64,000 nt of DNA, from positions 1 to 64,000 of the forward strand of contig CAMIXG010000003.1 of assembly GCA_946402705.1 (NCBI GenBank), written 5' to 3'. A program made the translations under genes and the position numbers. Numbering within the stretch: the first letter of the stretch is position 1; every line of letters starts with the position of its first letter. This stretch comes from an uncultured Tissierellia bacterium. Its GTDB lineage: Bacteria; Bacillota; Clostridia; Tissierellales; Tissierellaceae. Under the pieces are notes generated by a model. The model did not search any database. It was not told where the DNA came from and was given only the letters and a program-made list of their open reading frames with translations. This document shows positions 1-8,939 of this stretch, in pieces.

Positions 1-112
1 TTCAGTGGCATATGAGATTTACTCCACAACACAGTAACCGGTTTGCTCAGGATTCTAACCTGATTCCAATTATTAAATACTCTATTAAATTTTAATCTTA
101 CAAGGCTCATTA
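1..112 (-). ncRNA. Cobalamin riboswitch, 3' end cut by the window edge
   Basis: Read on the minus strand, the segment shows the order of conserved cobalamin-riboswitch blocks: GAGCCTT near 102-108, an AATCAGG...AATCCTGA hairpin (49-67), the CCGGTTACTGTG block, and GCCACTG close to position 4. The part after GCCACTG and the controlled gene lie to the left of the window. Genes behind this switch are usually corrinoid transporters, cobalamin biosynthesis genes or B12-independent isozymes; the target cannot be seen here. The assignment rests on the ordered conserved blocks, not on a covariance search. Confidence 0.8.
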
Positions 113-137
113 TATACTAAATTCTATTAATTTTCAA
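109..137 (-). promoter_or_regulatory. Sigma-A-type promoter for the riboswitch transcript
   Basis: On the minus strand TTGAAA (132-137) and TATAAT (109-114) are separated by 17 bp. The predicted start, near 102, falls at the very 5' edge of the riboswitch, so the first paired bases of the aptamer may lie at or before the transcript start. Confidence 0.65.
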
Positions 138-474
138 AACATTTCTTGTATTTATAATATTTTATTTACAAAAATCATTTTTACATCAGATATTCTTATA
201 GATGAAACTTTATATAAGTGATTTTTTGTAAAATTTTATTTGTATCTTAAAATATAGTCAATTAGTATATATTTATATAATAATATTGCTTTTTGAAAAT
301 AGTTTTCCCAGATAATAAAAGTGGATTTAAAAAATAGTAAATGGATTAAAATCCATCTACTATTTTTATCAAGTATCATTTTTTAGCTTATTTAGTTTCA
401 AATGATTACTTATTCAAATTTACTGTCTCTACTCTTCCTTAACTTCCTCTATGAATTCTTTCAATACTATAAAA
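138..474. other. AT-rich intergenic region
   Basis: Apart from the hairpin at 329-367, nothing with coding or structural signal is visible. Just downstream of the stop of the 475-2454 gene, a different reading frame could encode about 17 further residues ending in an acidic helix-like stretch; see findings. Confidence 0.5.
329..367 (-). terminator. Rho-independent terminator
   Basis: A long AT-rich hairpin with arms of about 17 bp (329-346 and 351-367) around a TAAA loop is flanked by A and T runs. It lies about 110 bp past the stop of the minus-strand surface-protein gene and could work in both directions. Confidence 0.65.
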
Positions 475-2454
475 TTACTTAGCTATTTTTCCTAACTCTA
501 GCAACTTTTCAAGTTTTTCTGAATCCTTAGCTATTACTTCCTTCGCATCATATCTCATATCATCACTGTATTCTTTTACTAACTTTTTACCAGTTTCTAT
601 ATCTTTTAAAAGAATAGCCTCATCCACTTTTTTCATAAAGTCATCCACGCTTTTGTTTATATCAGCTATTTTGTTTTCTAATTCTTCAATTGCCTTATCT
701 GTATCTTTATCTCTAAGTTCTTCTGGAAGTTTTTTGTAGTCCTCAATCATTTTTTCATCTTCTTTAACATCAGATAAATATTTGTTCGATTTTTCTTGTA
801 TTTTCAAATTTAAACTTTCAAACTCAATTCTTCCATCCATATACATAACAAGTTTACCAATTTTATTCTCTTTATTACTATCTTTCAATACTGTTATTTT
901 ATATGGTAAAGCTTTATCTGCCCCATCTTTTCCTTTGATTTCATCAAATAAATCAGATGACATATATGTTCTAAATGTTATATTTTCTTCTGTTACTTCT
1001 ACTTCTAACTTATAACCATTCTTTACATTATAATTATTATTAAAGTGATCATTTACTTCCGATAATGTCGCAACCTTTTGTACGGTTGTCCCTTCTTTAC
1101 TTCCAGGCTCTATTATTGACTTCACTCTAAATCTTATTGAATCTGCACTTTTTATTCCAAAAATATTTTTCACTTTTAAAACTTTAACTGCTGGTTCTAT
1201 TGGTGTTGCATCTATTATCAATTTTCCTTTGATTTGTATTTCTTTTTCTACTTCTAAATCTCCTACTAATTTTAAGCTTATTTCTCTTAAATCATTATTT
1301 ATCTTAAAATCATTTGTTATTTCTTTTATTAAAGTAGAGTTTTCATTCTTCCAGTTACTTCCCTTTAAGTTTCCATCCCAAATATATTTTGCATCTTTAT
1401 ATATGATAGATTTTACGCTTTCTCCATTATCTACCCTATACATAGCACCTAAATATCTTGCTAAGTCATCCATCACTACCTTAGTATTTTCTGCTTTTAT
1501 ATTTTTATACTCAACATTAACTCCATTTTCTAATATTTCCATACCACTATATTTATAGTCATATTTTGGAGTATATTCATAATCCTTAGACTTAGACAAT
1601 ACTTCGTCTAGTTTTTCTTTTGCTTGTTCTTTGTCTTTTTTATTTTTCTCTTCTTCTAACTCAATCTTATCTTGTCCATAAGCTATTTTAAAAATTTTAT
1701 CTTCTTTCTTGTTAGTTCCTTTTAATACTGTTACTCTATATGGAGCTGTTTTATCTGCTCCATCTTTTTCTTTTATTTCATTAAATAACTCTTCTGTCAT
1801 GTATGTTCTAAACACTAGCTCATTATCAAGTATTTCAGCTTCTAATTTATATCCACCTTTAGTTGTATAACTATTATTAAAATGAGTATTTACTTCTTCT
1901 AGTGTTGCTAATTTTTGCGCTGTTCCACTTTCATTCATTAGTGATTTAACCATAAAGTTTAAGTTACTTACATCTGTAAGCCCAAATATATCTTCTGATT
2001 TTAATACTTTAATTAGCTTATCTTCTTCTAACTGTTTTATCTTGGCTTCTAAGTCCACTAATTTTTCTTCTAAGTGCTTTGATATTAATTTCTTCTGATT
2101 ATCTGTTAGATTAGTGTACTCTTTTCTAGCATCTTCAACTTCTTGCTTATTTTCTATCTTTACATCTTCTAACTCTGGCAATTTTTTTATAATATCAGCA
2201 ACTTTATCTGCTATAGTTTTATCTGTTTCCTCTTCTGATTCTAAGTCTTTAAGTTTTCCTTTTATTATCTTTATAGATTCTGACAAGTGATTTTTTAGTT
2301 CACTATCATTTAAATTGTTTATCTTTCTCTCTGTTTCTTCAATTGTCTTATTAGTTTCAGCTATATCTATTTTACTTGCCATAGCTACTGAATACCCCAT
2401 CATACTTACTGCTAATAATAATGACAGACTTCTTTTAAGCTTATTACTTACCAT
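475..2454 (-). CDS. Secreted protein with an internally duplicated domain
   Basis: A 659-residue protein of unknown function. It has an N-terminal signal peptide (roughly 1-26, ending VAMAS). A helical lysine/glutamate-rich region follows (30-145), including a FIVAR-like stretch (LTDNQKKLI near 116-124). A domain of about 118 residues occurs twice (about 148-266 and 423-546); both copies share the order IFG...VKS...ATL-EVN-HFNN-Y...GYKLE...FRTYM...KDGADK-PY. An unrelated segment separates the copies and a coiled C-terminal region follows. No cell-wall anchor is visible. It shares one base with the upstream SLH-protein stop (TAATG), with a strong GGGGAGG ribosome site, so the two are translationally coupled and may form a surface complex. 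The duplication is seen directly; the complex is inferred. Confidence 0.8.
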   Translation of the reverse strand: MVSNKLKRSLSLLLAVSMMGYSVAMASKIDIAETNKTIEETERKINNLNDSELKNHLSESIKIIKGKLKDLESEEETDKTIADKVADIIKKLPELEDVKIENKQEVEDARKEYTNLTDNQKKLISKHLEEKLVDLEAKIKQLEEDKLIKVLKSEDIFGLTDVSNLNFMVKSLMNESGTAQKLATLEEVNTHFNNSYTTKGGYKLEAEILDNELVFRTYMTEELFNEIKEKDGADKTAPYRVTVLKGTNKKEDKIFKIAYGQDKIELEEEKNKKDKEQAKEKLDEVLSKSKDYEYTPKYDYKYSGMEILENGVNVEYKNIKAENTKVVMDDLARYLGAMYRVDNGESVKSIIYKDAKYIWDGNLKGSNWKNENSTLIKEITNDFKINNDLREISLKLVGDLEVEKEIQIKGKLIIDATPIEPAVKVLKVKNIFGIKSADSIRFRVKSIIEPGSKEGTTVQKVATLSEVNDHFNNNYNVKNGYKLEVEVTEENITFRTYMSSDLFDEIKGKDGADKALPYKITVLKDSNKENKIGKLVMYMDGRIEFESLNLKIQEKSNKYLSDVKEDEKMIEDYKKLPEELRDKDTDKAIEELENKIADINKSVDDFMKKVDEAILLKDIETGKKLVKEYSDDMRYDAKEVIAKDSEKLEKLLELGKIAK

Positions 2455-4388
2455 TATTTGTTACCTCCCCTAATTAAACTCTCATTAATATCTAGTATTC
2501 CATCAATATCTAGTATTTTATTAATTATGTCTAATCCTGAGTTGATATCATGTATAGCCCTATCTCTATCTGTTATTTTTTGTAACTTTATTTCTATTAT
2601 TATACTTATGCTTTCATTTTCTCTAACTGTAAACTGTCCAGATGGGCTTATATCTTCAGTTTGCACATTTATAGCATATGAATAATCTCCTGGAGCTGAT
2701 CTAAATAAATAATTAGAGTGCACTGGTTTAATTATTTCTCCATTTTCATTTTCTAATTTTATATAAATATCTTCTATTAACTCTCCAGTATCAATATCTC
2801 TAACCTCTATTACAATTACTCCAACTGCATCATCTTTAATGTCTTCAAATCCAATACTATCTCCATCTATTTTTAAAATTATATTTTCACTAAAGCTCAT
2901 TAATTTGTTATTCCCAAATCTTACATTCACTTTTCCACTATTATTTGATTTAAAGTTTAATTGAAAAGATGTTTTTCTACTTTCTTCTAATATTAGATTT
3001 ATATCATTTTTGCTTTCAATATCAAAAGATCCTACTGTACCATTTAGTTTAATATTTTCACCTAATGATTTTATTGTGATTTCATTTACTGATGACTTCT
3101 TACTTACTATTACACTAGCATTTGAAGTATCTATAGTTACCTTATTAAATTCTCCATCTAATACAACTTCTTTTAGATGAGTACCTCTAACTACTGCATT
3201 GCCATTTGCATCTGGTTTAACAGTTATTTTTTCTTTTTCTTCTGGTTTTGGTGTAGGTGTTTCTTTGTCGTTGTCATTATTTCCTGTATTTCCACCTGAA
3301 CTACTTGATCCTCCACCACCTCCGCCTCCAGAAGAGCCTTTATCTTTCTTATCATCACTTTTTATTTCTGGTTTTTTATCTTCTATTTTTTTACTATTGT
3401 CAATTTTAGTATCTTTTGTTATGATTTCAGAGTCTTTAGCAGCCTCTCCTACATATACAACCAATACCTTTCCTTCTCCACTTATATCTGCCTTAGTTTT
3501 TAAATCTACCTTGTTTATTTGAGAAGTTTTATCAACATTTATCTTAGTCTTACCTAAATTATTACTTACTAAAACATCATTCACTTTAGAGCCATTTTCT
3601 AGTACTAATTCTCCACCAGCTCTAACCAATACTCTCCCTGTAACTTCAACACCATTTAATACAATTTTATCAAGGTTTACACCTTCAGCCAGTATTAAAT
3701 CTCCATCTATTTTAATGGATTTCAACTCAACATTTGGCGAGTTAATTAATAGATTACCCTTTATATTTTTTTCATATAATCCAGCTTTAGTTACATACTC
3801 TCCTACGATTTCATTCATAAGACTTGCAAACTCTGCTCTGCTTATATTGCCCTTTGGGTTTATTTTTCCGTCATTTCCTTTTAGATAGCCATTCTTTATA
3901 AGTCCACTTATTTCTTTTGATGCCCAATCTGCAACTATTTTTCCATCCTTAAAACCTAATTGTTCATTTGTATCATCACTAATAGCTAAAGCTCTAGCAA
4001 CTATAACAAAGGTTTCCTGCCTGCTTATATCTGCATTAGGGTTCAAACTTCCATTTGAGCCTTGTAGCAGCTTTGCTTCTACACCCTTGGCAAGTTCATT
4101 ATAATACCATTTACTAGAGTCTACATCCTTAAAATTACTCAAATCAGCCTTTTTTTCCGTTCCTAAGGCTCTGTTTAGTATTGTTACAAGTTCTGCTCTA
4201 GTTAGATTACCTTGGGCATTTATCTTGCCATTATTACCTTGAAGTAATCCATTACTTATAGCTTTTTCAATTGGCACTTTTGACCAATTCTCTGGCATAT
4301 CTGAAAACTTTTCAGCCTTTGCACTACTGGTAAACATGATGCTTACCATAATAGTGAATATCAATGCCAAACTAATATTTTTCTTCAA
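2454..4388 (-). CDS. SLH-domain surface protein with Gly/Ser linker
   Basis: A 644-residue secreted protein: signal peptide to about residue 25 (SSAKA), then three S-layer homology domains (about 26-80, 85-140, 142-198). These bind pyruvylated wall polymers in the families where this is known. A beta-rich stretch of short repeats follows (about 205-330, GDLILAEG and GRVLVRAG types), then a lysine/aspartate-rich and Gly/Ser-rich linker (about 330-375) containing seven consecutive glycines. A second beta-rich part and a C-terminal module resembling carboxypeptidase-regulatory folds (DIDTGELIEDIYIKL near 535) complete it. Translation begins at TTG, supported by AAGGAG nine bases upstream. It is first in a two-gene unit with the duplicated-domain protein and probably anchors that protein to the wall. 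Ligand unknown. Confidence 0.85.
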   Translation of the reverse strand: MKKNISLALIFTIMVSIMFTSSAKAEKFSDMPENWSKVPIEKAISNGLLQGNNGKINAQGNLTRAELVTILNRALGTEKKADLSNFKDVDSSKWYYNELAKGVEAKLLQGSNGSLNPNADISRQETFVIVARALAISDDTNEQLGFKDGKIVADWASKEISGLIKNGYLKGNDGKINPKGNISRAEFASLMNEIVGEYVTKAGLYEKNIKGNLLINSPNVELKSIKIDGDLILAEGVNLDKIVLNGVEVTGRVLVRAGGELVLENGSKVNDVLVSNNLGKTKINVDKTSQINKVDLKTKADISGEGKVLVVYVGEAAKDSEIITKDTKIDNSKKIEDKKPEIKSDDKKDKGSSGGGGGGGSSSSGGNTGNNDNDKETPTPKPEEKEKITVKPDANGNAVVRGTHLKEVVLDGEFNKVTIDTSNASVIVSKKSSVNEITIKSLGENIKLNGTVGSFDIESKNDINLILEESRKTSFQLNFKSNNSGKVNVRFGNNKLMSFSENIILKIDGDSIGFEDIKDDAVGVIVIEVRDIDTGELIEDIYIKLENENGEIIKPVHSNYLFRSAPGDYSYAINVQTEDISPSGQFTVRENESISIIIEIKLQKITDRDRAIHDINSGLDIINKILDIDGILDINESLIRGGNK

Positions 4389-4517
4389 CTTCTTTCACTC
4401 CTTATAGTTTATTTTCATAATTATGCATCGATATTAACTGTCATAGATATATCTTATCATATATTTGTTTACATTTGTCAAAACTATCTAAATTTTTAAG
4501 TCATTTCAGAAAATATT
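4389..4517 (-). promoter_or_regulatory. Upstream region of the SLH gene, weak promoter candidate
   Basis: A minus-strand TTGACA is present at 4477-4482. The best -10 candidate (TAAGAT) is 19 bp away, a poor spacing, so the promoter is only tentative. No conserved leader structure was recognised. Confidence 0.3.
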
Positions 4518-4765
4518 TACAAATGAGAATATAGTTTTATGTGTGAATTATATTGTTGGATATATATTGGGAGAATTACAAATCCTCCCCTACAAATGGA
4601 TGTTTGTACGATTTTGGGATTTGATTTATTTGAAGATATTTATAAATAAAAATATGATTTTATGTATTAATTATCTTATTGGATATATAATGGGAGGATT
4701 ACAAATCCTCCCCTACAAATTGATATTTATATGAATTTGAGATTTGGTTTTTTTGAGGATATTTA
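4518..4765. repeat. Two tandem units of about 123 bp with GGGAGGATT palindromes
   Basis: Two adjacent related copies of an AT-rich unit, starting near 4518 and 4641, each contain a palindrome: arms GGGAGGATT/AATCCTCCC, loop ACA, followed by CTACA (4569-4594, one arm mismatch; 4692-4717, perfect). The opening words of the unit (AATGAGAATATG) appear a third time at 4767. In the reverse direction the palindrome is preceded by GTAG, as in REP elements. The open frame at 4543-4734 is made of this repeat and is not a gene. Confidence 0.8.
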
Positions 4766-4878
4766 TAAATGAGAATATGTACATAACAGATGAATTATAG
4801 ATAGATACATATAGTATTAAAACCAGAATAAATGGTTTTATGATACAAATAATCTTAAAATATATTTTTAGGCATCAA

Positions 4879-4906
4879 AAAAGAGAGTGATTACTCACTC
4901 TCTTTT
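4879..4906 (-). terminator. Terminator of the S-layer protein gene
   Basis: A perfect 12-bp stem (4879-4890 with 4895-4906), loop TTAC, followed on the minus strand by a run of six T. It sits 27 bp past the stop codon of the 1205-residue gene. Confidence 0.9.
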
Positions 4907-4932
4907 AATTTATAAAAGTTTATTTACTTTTA

Positions 4933-7900
4933 TTATTTTGTTGCTTCAACATTAAATTCTTTAGCTGAATTAACTGTTGAATCAACTTTTGAAGTTAATT
5001 TTACTTCATATACAGTATCTGTTACTTTTGTTACTGTAACATCAACTTTAGCTGTATCAACTGCTACTTCAGTTTTAACTAATGCTGAATTATCTTGAGT
5101 CATGTCAGTTCCTGTTGTTATTTCTATAGGATTAGATATTTTAGCCATTTCATCTGAAACTTCTTTTTCAGCTAATGATTTTTTAGTTACTAAATCTTTT
5201 TTAGCATCTTTATAATCAGCTATTTTTTTATCTAATGCTTTTACATCATCTTTAGTTACAGGACTTCCAACAGTTAACTTATCGCTTGATACAACTTTCT
5301 TAGCAGCTAAAGCAGCCCAAGAATCAGTTGTATAATCAGCTTCTGTTAAATCTGCAAAGTCTTTTATAGCTTCTTCTGCTCTTGCATTAACTTTGAAATC
5401 AAAGCTTGTTAATACTTTTTTACCAGAATAATCAACTACATTAGCTGTTATTATAACACCTGACTCAACTTTTTGAAGATCAAGAGCTGTAGTATCATCT
5501 ACTATAACTTCAACTTTTTTACCAGCATTATCTTCTAATACTGCTAAATATTCACCTGATATTCTGAATATAGATTTGAAAGTATAATCATTTTTACCTA
5601 ATGCAGCTTCTCCACCATTGTTGTTTCCACTGTTATCTTTAGAATCATTAGTTATACCAATAACTCTTACTTTGATATCATTTTCAACAACTAAGTCTAC
5701 TTTATTTCCTTTAGCTGTAGTTTTTCCAGTTTTATCTTCAAAACCTTCTACTACATTACCTTTCATATCGAAAGTTCTAGTAGTTCCGTTAGCTAATTTA
5801 ACTTTTATTACACTACCTGTAACTTCTTCAACTATTGCATCTTGATATATATTGAAGTCACCTTTATCTTTATCAAATAATTCTATTTTACCATTTGATT
5901 TATGTTTAGCGATATAAGCTCTTTCAGCTTTATCAAGGTTTCCATCAACTACAACATCTTTAACCATACCTTTACCGTATTCGTCAAATGTTATTTTATA
6001 GTCTCCGTCAGCTCTTCTTCTTTCAGTTACATATACTGCAACTTCATCAGAACCAGTGTTTGCACCTTTAGTTCCAACAAATACCATAGCGTCTAATTCA
6101 ACTCTATCTTGGTTTCCTTTAGGGAATACATACATTCTTAAAGCAGCATCATATTTATCTTCTTTAATATTTTCCCATTTAACTACATCAAAGTCATCTA
6201 TATCAACTTTTGTTGGTTTAGATTGAAGATCTTCAATGCTTCTGTTTTGGCTTCCAAATTCATTTGTTAAAGTGTTTAATTTTTCTGCACTTACAACACT
6301 TGCATTGTTGTTTATTGAGAATGATTTTCTGAAATCATTGTCTTCTGAAACTGTATTAACATCAGTTCCTATAGATTTAGCTGCTGCTAATCTCATAGAA
6401 TCTTTTCCGAAATCTTTATCTTTTTCCATAACGAATACAGAATCTTTATCCATTACATAGAATTCATCTTTAGAGATTTCTCCATCTTTATCTAATTTAA
6501 ACTTAACAGCTTGTCCTAATATGTTTCTTGTTGTTGCTTGGCTAGCTGTTTGAGTTGTAAATTTACCTTTGTCGTCTCCAGATTTATTAAATTTAATTAA
6601 TCTTGGTTTTGCTATGTTTGAATCTTTGTCTGCTTTAAAGATTTGGTCTTTCCCTTCTTTACCATCTATTGAAGTAAAGATTCTTACCTTATCTCCATCT
6701 GAATATGTTCTAGTTACAACACCATATTTATATCCAGCGCCATCTCCAGCTGCAGTAGTTAAGAATGCGATTCTTCCTGTTGCAGTTAAATAAGCTGTAG
6801 CTTCTTCTTTATAAGCATCATCGAAGTCTTTTTCAAAGTCTTCTTTACCTGTTCCTTTTGGATCCCAAAGTTTGATATCATCTAAATCTGAAACTGTATA
6901 GTATGTTTCATATTTATCATCATATTTTATAGCTTTGTAATCTTTTCCACCTAATGAAACTCTATCATCTTTAAATGATCCTACAGCACCTTTAACTTCG
7001 TTATCTCTAACAACTGTTACTAATGCTACATCATCACCATCATAATCTAATTGGTTTACATAAACTACATTACCTTTTGCAATGTCTTTTATTTCCATTT
7101 TGTTTCCTTTAGTATCAAATACTAAAGCTGAATCATAAGTTTTGTCTTTTCCTAAATCTACTTTGTACTCATCAGATGTTTTGTTAACACCTTTAAGAAC
7201 ATCTTTATCGTTTTCTAAAACTACTAAATAAGGACTTGCGTCTTCAGATTTTTGGAATTCAGCGTAAACGATTTTGTTGTTTTTAACTACAACTTTACCA
7301 TTAGATCTAACCATATCTTTTATAGTTGCTTCTTTTAAGTCTTCTCCTACATAGTATTTGAAGTCATTATCAGAACCATTGAATACATAAACATCTGCTT
7401 TTTTATCAAATGCATAGTCTTTATCAAATGCAACTAAGTCTAATTTGTCAGTACCTTTAACTTCTTTAACATATTCATAGTTAGCTTTATCTTCTTTTTC
7501 TGATTCCATGAAGATAACTCTATCTTTTTCAGTTAAATAAGTTGTAACTTCTTCACCTATAAATGGTCTTACATTTATATCAGATCTAAAATCTTCTCTA
7601 TCATTTTCTTTGTAAGTTTTTCTTACTTCAGCTGCTTCTCTTGTATCAGCTAAGAATCTTACAGAAACTTCATCTTTAGATAAACCATCGTTAACTATTT
7701 TATCAGCATAAATTCTAGTGTTTTCGTGTTTACTGATTTCTAGTTTTTCTTTTAATAAAGTAACTTTTGTTTCATAGTACTCTACTTCTTTAGTATTTGG
7801 TTTATATTTATCTACTTTAACTACTTTAGCATCTAAAGTGTTATCTACTAATTGTGCTACTGGTCCTCTTTTAGCTCCTACTTTAGCATCTGCTGGCATA

Positions 7901-8550
7901 GTAACACCAGAAGTTATTTTAACATCTGCAGCTTTAGCTACGTAGTTTCCTGGCCAGTTTCCTGGTAAGAATTCATCTTGGTATCCTAATGATCTTACTA
8001 ACATTGTTAGTGATTCAGCATAGCTTACTTTGTTAGCTGGTCTGAATGTTCCATCTGGATATCCTTTTAATAAACCTTGTCCACTAGCAACGTTGATGTA
8101 TCCTGCTGCCCAGTATCCTGCTTGAACGTCTTTGAATCCAGTTGCTTGGTTTTGTGCAGCTGGTACAGCGTCATTTAAACCTAGAGCCATTACCATTATT
8201 TTAGCAAATTGAGCTCTGTTTATTTCTTCTTCTGGTTTATAAGTTCCATCTGGGTATCCTCCGATAACACCAAAAGCAACTAATCTTGTAACTGCTTCTT
8301 CGTAATCAGTTCCGATTACATCTTTAGGTACGTTGCTTAATACTTTAGTATCATCAACTTTAACCTCGTCTTTTTTTACTTCTTCTTTTTTTACTTCTTC
8401 TTCTTTTTTAGTTTCTTCTTTTTTCTCTTCAACTTTAACTTCTTCTTTTTTAGTTTCTTCAGCGAAAGCTATAGTTGAAAAAGATGAGAAACTTCCTACT
8501 AGCATAGCTAATACTAGTACTAATGAAAATACTCTTTTCATCTTATCCAT
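4933..8550 (-). CDS. Probable S-layer protein, SLH-domain type
   Basis: A 1205-residue secreted protein: signal peptide of about 30 residues (ending TIAFAEE), then a highly charged KKEE-rich spacer (about 33-68). Two clear SLH domains follow (about 72-120 with GYPDGTYKP, and about 135-185 with GYPDGTFRP) and a degenerate third (about 186-235). The remaining ~950 residues are acidic, lysine-rich and beta-rich, without a recognised enzyme domain. Start ATG at 8550 has GGAGG nine bases upstream. Size, a consensus promoter, a structured 134-nt leader, a strong terminator and single-gene transcription all suit an abundant S-layer subunit, but abundance cannot be read from sequence. The variable C-terminal part presumably forms the lattice. 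Confidence 0.85.
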   Translation of the reverse strand: MDKMKRVFSLVLVLAMLVGSFSSFSTIAFAEETKKEEVKVEEKKEETKKEEEVKKEEVKKDEVKVDDTKVLSNVPKDVIGTDYEEAVTRLVAFGVIGGYPDGTYKPEEEINRAQFAKIMVMALGLNDAVPAAQNQATGFKDVQAGYWAAGYINVASGQGLLKGYPDGTFRPANKVSYAESLTMLVRSLGYQDEFLPGNWPGNYVAKAADVKITSGVTMPADAKVGAKRGPVAQLVDNTLDAKVVKVDKYKPNTKEVEYYETKVTLLKEKLEISKHENTRIYADKIVNDGLSKDEVSVRFLADTREAAEVRKTYKENDREDFRSDINVRPFIGEEVTTYLTEKDRVIFMESEKEDKANYEYVKEVKGTDKLDLVAFDKDYAFDKKADVYVFNGSDNDFKYYVGEDLKEATIKDMVRSNGKVVVKNNKIVYAEFQKSEDASPYLVVLENDKDVLKGVNKTSDEYKVDLGKDKTYDSALVFDTKGNKMEIKDIAKGNVVYVNQLDYDGDDVALVTVVRDNEVKGAVGSFKDDRVSLGGKDYKAIKYDDKYETYYTVSDLDDIKLWDPKGTGKEDFEKDFDDAYKEEATAYLTATGRIAFLTTAAGDGAGYKYGVVTRTYSDGDKVRIFTSIDGKEGKDQIFKADKDSNIAKPRLIKFNKSGDDKGKFTTQTASQATTRNILGQAVKFKLDKDGEISKDEFYVMDKDSVFVMEKDKDFGKDSMRLAAAKSIGTDVNTVSEDNDFRKSFSINNNASVVSAEKLNTLTNEFGSQNRSIEDLQSKPTKVDIDDFDVVKWENIKEDKYDAALRMYVFPKGNQDRVELDAMVFVGTKGANTGSDEVAVYVTERRRADGDYKITFDEYGKGMVKDVVVDGNLDKAERAYIAKHKSNGKIELFDKDKGDFNIYQDAIVEEVTGSVIKVKLANGTTRTFDMKGNVVEGFEDKTGKTTAKGNKVDLVVENDIKVRVIGITNDSKDNSGNNNGGEAALGKNDYTFKSIFRISGEYLAVLEDNAGKKVEVIVDDTTALDLQKVESGVIITANVVDYSGKKVLTSFDFKVNARAEEAIKDFADLTEADYTTDSWAALAAKKVVSSDKLTVGSPVTKDDVKALDKKIADYKDAKKDLVTKKSLAEKEVSDEMAKISNPIEITTGTDMTQDNSALVKTEVAVDTAKVDVTVTKVTDTVYEVKLTSKVDSTVNSAKEFNVEATK

Positions 8551-8600
8551 GTGATATTTCCTCCTTTAAATTTTAAAATTGCGAAATGGATTTTACTTCT

Positions 8601-8634
8601 AGTTTATTAGTACCATTTCATACTCCAATAAACT
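8601..8634 (-). other. 5' leader stem-loop of the S-layer mRNA
   Basis: An 8-bp perfect stem (8601-8608 with 8627-8634) lies inside the predicted 134-nt untranslated leader, with a smaller AGTA/TACT pairing inside its loop. Leader hairpins of this kind can stabilise S-layer messages; that role is inferred. Confidence 0.45.
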
Positions 8635-8690
8635 TATCACATCTGTTGTTACAATGACCTTATCTGTCATCTCAACATGCTACATAAAAC

Positions 8691-8719
8691 ATTATAGCAT
8701 TAAGCTATATACCAGTCAA
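8691..8719 (-). promoter_or_regulatory. Strong sigma-A-type promoter of the S-layer gene
   Basis: Minus-strand TTGACT (8714-8719) and TATAAT (8691-8696) with 17-bp spacing. Predicted transcription start near 8684, giving a leader of about 134 nt. Confidence 0.8.
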
Positions 8720-8939
8720 TGTAATTTTTGAGTTGTAATAGGACTGTAATAAAGACATTGTTACAATTTATTGAGTCTTAATGTCATTATATATTATGAT
8801 TTTAAAAAATACCATTACAGGTTTATTACATTTGTGTTATATAAGGGTGTTTTTCACATATAAATGACAATATTCTCAATTATCTATTACCCTTATATAT
8901 AATGAAGCAATTATTTTCCTCTTATTTTAATATTTAATT

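Noticed and set aside
3199..3522. Proline/leucine-rich plus-strand frame opposite the SLH protein linker
   Set aside because: It is the complement of the Gly/Ser and Lys/Asp linker codons and lacks a ribosome site.
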